A stretch of DNA of 63,090 nucleotides from an uncultured Thermomicrobiales bacterium (GTDB taxonomy: Bacteria > Chloroflexota > Chloroflexia > Thermomicrobiales > CADCWN01): NCBI GenBank assembly GCA_902806415.1, contig CADCWN010000022.1, positions 1 through 63,090 of the forward strand, written 5' to 3'. The notes below the pieces were generated by a model. It searched no databases. It saw only the letters and a program-made list of their open reading frames with translations, and had not been told where the DNA came from. Position numbers and translations under genes: made by a program. Of this stretch, positions 59,495 through 63,090 are shown in pieces. Within the stretch, counting starts at the first letter, position 1, and every line of letters begins with the position of its first letter.

Positions 59495-60612
59495 CCCGCG
59501 CGCTGGGCGCGACGGCGCAGGGTCGCTAGCAGCGCCCGCGCCAACTTCGGCGCGCGGGCGCGCAGCTGATTCTTCAGCGGGTTCGCCCGCCGCAGCGCCC
59601 GGTCGAGTTCTCCCGCGTGGGCGGCGAGGCCGCTGTGGGCCGCTTCGAGTTGCGCGACGCGCTCTTCCAGGCGCAGGGCGTAGGTCTCGGCGTCGTAGAA
59701 TTGGCGCTCGATACTCTCGCGGTAGGCGGGCGTGGCCGAGAGTAACTCGTCCAGGTGTTCGGCCCACTCGTCGCCGAAGTGGCCGTGCAGCCCCTGCTCC
59801 AGTCCCGCGACGAAGTAGTAGTCGAGTGCCGCGCCGTAGAACCGGCGCGGGACACCCGGATTCCGCAGCCCGGCCACCCCCGCCTCGACCGCCAGCGCGG
59901 GATGTTTCGTCACCGCGTAGGCGGCCGAGCGACCGTTGACGACCTGGCTGCGGAGCATCCCCTCCAGGCGCATCTCGTGGAGGTGATAGATGATCGCCTC
60001 GCGGTCGTAGGCCAGCCGCACCCCGGCCTTGTGGAGGCGGTAGCCCAACTCGATATCCTCGTAGGCGGCGGCGGGGAAACCCTCGTCGAAGCCCCCGACC
60101 GCGAGCAGATCGGCCCGCCAGGCGGAGACATTGGCGGTGTAGAAGCAGCGGAATGTCGCGTCCGCCGGGTCGGTGATCTGCGCGAAGTTGAAGCGGTAGC
60201 CGGGCGCGAGGAACGCCATGAACGGCGTCACCGCGACCTCCGGGTGCCACGCGATGTAACCGATCGTCGCCACGCCTTGCCTCGACGAGGCGCGGTGCCG
60301 CGCCAGCAGATGCGGGTCGGGGACGCAGTCGTCGTCGGTCAGCGCGACGAGCGGCGCTCGGGCGGCACCGATCCCCATATTGCGCGCGGCGGCGGGGCCT
60401 TTCTTCTCCTGGCGCAGGTAGCGCAGCGCGTAGGGCGCGGTCTCGGCGAAGGCGCGAACCCGGTCGGGCGTCCCATCGTCCGAGGCGTCGTCGCAGACGA
60501 TCACCTCGAATTGGTCGAGGCCGATCGTCTGCTCGCGGTAGCCTTCCAGCACCCGGCTGAGCTGCGCCCAGCGGTTATGCGTCGGCATCACCACGCTGAC
60601 TTGCAACGCCAT
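59491..60612 (-). CDS. GT2 family glycosyltransferase
   Basis: A 373-residue GT-A enzyme. VSVVMPTHNRWAQLSRVLEGY, FEVIVCDDASDDGTPDRVRAF, GPAAARNMGIGAARAPLVALTDDDCVPDPHLL (DDD metal site), GGFDEGFPAAAYEDIELGYRLHKAG and REAIIYHLHEMRLEGML are classical. The C-terminal 120 residues are helical with a strongly basic end (LKNQLRARAPKLARALL), reminiscent of the tails of the two neighbours. AAAGGGGCGGGG precedes the ATG. It overlaps the next gene by four bases. Likely one sugar-adding step of the surface glycan. Confidence 0.86.
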   Translation of the reverse strand: MALQVSVVMPTHNRWAQLSRVLEGYREQTIGLDQFEVIVCDDASDDGTPDRVRAFAETAPYALRYLRQEKKGPAAARNMGIGAARAPLVALTDDDCVPDPHLLARHRASSRQGVATIGYIAWHPEVAVTPFMAFLAPGYRFNFAQITDPADATFRCFYTANVSAWRADLLAVGGFDEGFPAAAYEDIELGYRLHKAGVRLAYDREAIIYHLHEMRLEGMLRSQVVNGRSAAYAVTKHPALAVEAGVAGLRNPGVPRRFYGAALDYYFVAGLEQGLHGHFGDEWAEHLDELLSATPAYRESIERQFYDAETYALRLEERVAQLEAAHSGLAAHAGELDRALRRANPLKNQLRARAPKLARALLATLRRRAQRAG

Positions 60613-60749
60613 CCCCGCCCCTTTACTCCCGTTGCCACGCCCATAGCTGGTCGGCAACTATAGGTAATCGCCCATCCTTTGGCAAGCGCGCCCGCGCGAT
60701 CACGCCTATCGGTCGGGGTATCCCCGTTGCGCGCGGCCGCTGTGGGCGA

Positions 60750-61955
60750 CTATCGCCCGGACTTGCCTGACAGCGGGCGTGGGCGAGCGAGGATCGTCTC
60801 GTAGACCTCGCGCGTGTGCGTGGCAGCCCGCTCCCACGAGAAAAGTCTCGCCCGCGCTATCCCGCGCGTGATGAGGTCTTGTCGCAACGTGTCGTTCGAG
60901 AGCACGCGCCCAATCGCCCGCGCGAGGTCGCCGGTCGCGGTCGGCTCCACGGTCAGCGCCGCATCGCCCACCACCTCCGGCAGCGACGAAGTGTTACTCG
61001 TCACCACCGGCGTCCCGCAGGCCATCGCCTCCAACGGTGGCAGACCGAAGCCTTCGTAGAGCGAAGGATAGACGAAAGCGGCGGCGGCGCTGTAGATGGC
61101 CGGTAGGTCGTCCTCCGGCACATAGCCGGTCGCGATCACCTCCGTCTCCAAACCATAGCCCTGAATGGCGGCGAATATCTCCGACTCGCGCCAGAGCGTC
61201 TTGCCGACGAGCACCAGCTTGGCCGTGATCCGCCCGTCGCGGCGCAGCGCGGCGAATGCCTCGATTAGCCGCCGTAGATTCTTGCGGGGTTGGAGATTGC
61301 CCACGGCGAGCAGGTAGGCGTCTGGCAGCCGATAGTGCTGGCGTATGGCCGCGATGCGGGCGGCATCCCGCTCCGGGCGGAAGCGCGCCTCCAGCCCGTT
61401 GGGGATCGCCACAACTTTCGCCGGATCCAGCCGGTAACGCTTCAGGATGTCGCCGCGCGCGTGTTCCGAGACGGTGAGGACCCGATCGGCCCGCCGCATC
61501 GAGAGCGGCACGGCGAGCGAGAGGAGGAGCCGATCGCGCGGCGAGAACGTTTCCGGCAAGATCAAGTAGGAGATGTCGTGGACCGTGACGACCGTGCGGC
61601 AGGGGAGGGCGGGCGGCAGGGTGTAGGTGACATGGAGGAGATCGAGCCGATCGCGGCGCGCGGCGCGCGGCATCCCCCACAGCAGGCGCGGGATATTCGC
61701 CCCCGGCGCGATCCGGCGCGGGCGGAAGCGACCCCCGACCATCGCCGGGGGCAGGAGCGCCGGATCGGTCGTGTAGAGCGCATACTCGTTGCGCCCATCG
61801 ATCTGCCGCAGGCCGCCGACGAGACCGCGCACATAGGTCTCGTTGCCGGTCTCGTGGGTGCCGACCATGTGCGCGTCGATGGCGATGCGGTGTGGTGGCA
61901 CGAGCTGATCATCCTCGCCAGCTTGCTGAGTGGGAGGTGAAGGATAGTGCGGCAT
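60750..61955 (-). CDS. GT4 glycosyltransferase, mannosyltransferase-like
   Basis: A 401-residue GT-B enzyme. RIAIDAHMVGTHETGNETYVRGLVGGL, LLHVTYTLPPALPCRTVVTVHDISYLILPE and RRADRVLTVSEHARGDILKRY form the N-lobe. LLAVGNLQPRKNLRRLIEAFAAL, KLVLVGKTLWRESEIF and the E-x7-E motif (SLYEGFGLPPLEAMACGTPVVTS) are in the C-lobe. It resembles MtfB/WbaZ-type mannosyltransferases; the donor is likely GDP-mannose. A 12-residue polar N-terminal extension precedes the fold. Separated by 137 bases from the GT2 gene. Confidence 0.87.
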   Translation of the reverse strand: MPHYPSPPTQQAGEDDQLVPPHRIAIDAHMVGTHETGNETYVRGLVGGLRQIDGRNEYALYTTDPALLPPAMVGGRFRPRRIAPGANIPRLLWGMPRAARRDRLDLLHVTYTLPPALPCRTVVTVHDISYLILPETFSPRDRLLLSLAVPLSMRRADRVLTVSEHARGDILKRYRLDPAKVVAIPNGLEARFRPERDAARIAAIRQHYRLPDAYLLAVGNLQPRKNLRRLIEAFAALRRDGRITAKLVLVGKTLWRESEIFAAIQGYGLETEVIATGYVPEDDLPAIYSAAAAFVYPSLYEGFGLPPLEAMACGTPVVTSNTSSLPEVVGDAALTVEPTATGDLARAIGRVLSNDTLRQDLITRGIARARLFSWERAATHTREVYETILARPRPLSGKSGR

Positions 61956-61992
61956 CAGATTTCCATTGCTTGCGGTATGTTCACCGTCTTCC

Positions 61993-63090
61993 TCATGGTA
62001 TCGCCGTACCCGACAGGACCTCGCTCACCTCAACATCGGTGAACCAGGCTTTGCCGGGGCCATTCACGCGTAACCAGATCGTCGCCGCAGTGGTGCCGGG
62101 CGCCGCCGTAACCAGGAATGACCCGGTTGCCCACTCACCGGTTGTTGGGACAACGTAACCCGCGCCCGATGGGAAGTAGTCTTCGGTCGCGCCGCGCGTC
62201 TGCAAGTACACACGCTGTACCCCAGGCGACGCCTCGTTCCGATAGCGGAAGCGGACCAGGTACTGTTTCCCGCCCGAGAGCGGCAATTCTTGGATAACCG
62301 TCATCGAGTAGTTCGGATCCGCGCCGCGCGGACCGAGGATCACCAGTGCCACGCCTTCCTCCCCCTGCTCGACCCTGATGCTCGGACTGGACCCGGATGT
62401 TTGTTTCCAGGCCGCTCGTTCCTTCTCGGTTGTGGCGGCGAAGTTCCCGTTGACGAGCAGATTCGGCCCTACCTTCGGCGGGGCCTGGCGTACGAGCTTG
62501 AGCCCGTCGATTACGATCCCTTGGCGGCTCGCACCATCGGCATACTCCGGCGGTCGATAGACGAGGTAGGTGTCGAGATCGGCGCGGTTGACCGGCGGTT
62601 GACCCTGCAGGCCGAGCAAGTAGCGGTATGGGCTGCTATCGTGCTCGATGCTGCCCGAGGCTGTCAGAAGTCGAAAATTATATGGTCGCCCATTCGTTGT
62701 GGCAAGAATCCGATCGGTCACTCGCTCCACCGCGCCGAGCGAGCCGTCGCTCGAAGTCGCCGTGCGTAAACCACTCAATTCGCTGCCGAATTGTTGATTG
62801 ATCAGCAATCCTACCGTCAGAGCCACCAGGACTGCTACCAGGGGGTGAATGCGCCGAAGAATATCCGCACCCAGCCCGATTAACAGGAACGGAAGAGGGA
62901 GAAGTATGAGCGCGTAATGTATGTGCAACGATCTGGGCCAGAAGCTATACAACAAACTTGTTGCTAACCATAATAGGAGGATAGCGGCTCCATGCTGGAC
63001 CACTCTTCGGCGTAACCACCAGAAAAGAGCGGTGATTCCCAAGAGGGCTAGCCAGCGTGGCAGATCCGCTTTCGTAGCGAATGGTCCGAA
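61993..63090 (-). CDS. GT39-like membrane glycosyltransferase, C-terminal part (runs off right edge)
   Basis: A minus-strand gene open to the right edge, with 365 codons inside the window. Visible first is FGPFATKADLPRWLALLGITALFWWLRR, then helices GAAILLLWLATSLLYSFWP and HIHYALILLPLPFLLIGLGADILRR, the end of an ArnT/PMT-like membrane domain. The last 170 residues form a soluble outer domain beginning PNLLVNGNFAATTEKERAAW, with VIQELPLSGGKQYLVRFRYRNE and AATIWLRVNGPGKAWFTDVEV, a carbohydrate-binding (CBM4/9-like) sandwich. The N-terminal catalytic part is outside the window, so start and motif are unseen. Confidence 0.75.
   Translation of the reverse strand, partial: FGPFATKADLPRWLALLGITALFWWLRRRVVQHGAAILLLWLATSLLYSFWPRSLHIHYALILLPLPFLLIGLGADILRRIHPLVAVLVALTVGLLINQQFGSELSGLRTATSSDGSLGAVERVTDRILATTNGRPYNFRLLTASGSIEHDSSPYRYLLGLQGQPPVNRADLDTYLVYRPPEYADGASRQGIVIDGLKLVRQAPPKVGPNLLVNGNFAATTEKERAAWKQTSGSSPSIRVEQGEEGVALVILGPRGADPNYSMTVIQELPLSGGKQYLVRFRYRNEASPGVQRVYLQTRGATEDYFPSGAGYVVPTTGEWATGSFLVTAAPGTTAATIWLRVNGPGKAWFTDVEVSEVLSGTAIP

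Noticed and set aside
1..63090. CRISPR array, tRNA or rRNA genes
   Set aside because: No regularly spaced direct repeats with unique spacers and no recognisable tRNA or rRNA sequence were found.

Overview
The window is GC-rich bacterial chromosome with no tRNA, rRNA, phage or transposase gene. The gene content suggests a single-membrane (monoderm) Chloroflexota, perhaps near Thermomicrobia. The reasons are S-layer homology (SLH) proteins, Thr/Pro-rich lipoproteins, a coproporphyrin-type haem pathway (ferrochelatase plus coproheme decarboxylase), an actinobacteria-like inositol-lipid cassette, many GTG/TTG starts, and no outer-membrane or LPS genes. The taxon is inference; no marker RNA gene is present.

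Layout: 0-10 kb is mostly minus strand: two lipoproteins, a three-domain peptidoglycan hydrolase, a HIT-family gene broken by one TAG codon, a nitronate monooxygenase-like oxidoreductase, a beta-propeller lactonase and a DUF2171 protein. 10-19 kb holds a heterodimeric ABC exporter with a MarR regulator, an M14 peptidase and moeA. 19-24 kb holds a sigma-54 factor with an inserted zinc ribbon, a frameshifted SLH gene, an HspR-like MerR regulator and a sugar nucleotidyltransferase. 24-30 kb holds argS, arginase, a CvpA-CAP fusion and a CCA-adding enzyme. 30-36 kb holds a Ser/Thr kinase receptor and a four-gene operon (PHP, PimA-like, CDP-alcohol phosphatidyltransferase, degenerate APH kinase) probably for inositol lipids. 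36-44 kb holds gltX, secD-secF and a short glycosyl/lipid operon. 44.7-50.5 kb is one haem locus: regulator, ferrochelatase, coproheme decarboxylase and the HmuTUV haem importer. 51-63 kb holds a secreted subtilase with SLH motifs and a minus-strand glycan assembly cluster that leaves the window on the right.

The most unusual feature is not a protein. Five intergenic stem-loops (near 441, 23783, 26063, 39222 and 49606) have arms of unrelated sequence but the same design: each arm is a run of imperfect 7-nt units (8-nt in one), repeated in inverted orientation across a 25-70 nt loop. In four of them the right arm ends 13-16 nt before the next start codon, just upstream of the Shine-Dalgarno. 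Three fill the gap between paired genes (argS/arginase, secD/secF, hmuU/hmuV) almost exactly. They look like a structure-conserved, sequence-free class of intercistronic element. A separate nested inverted-repeat structure sits at 27104-27404, and several terminators are perfect GC palindromes without a T tract.
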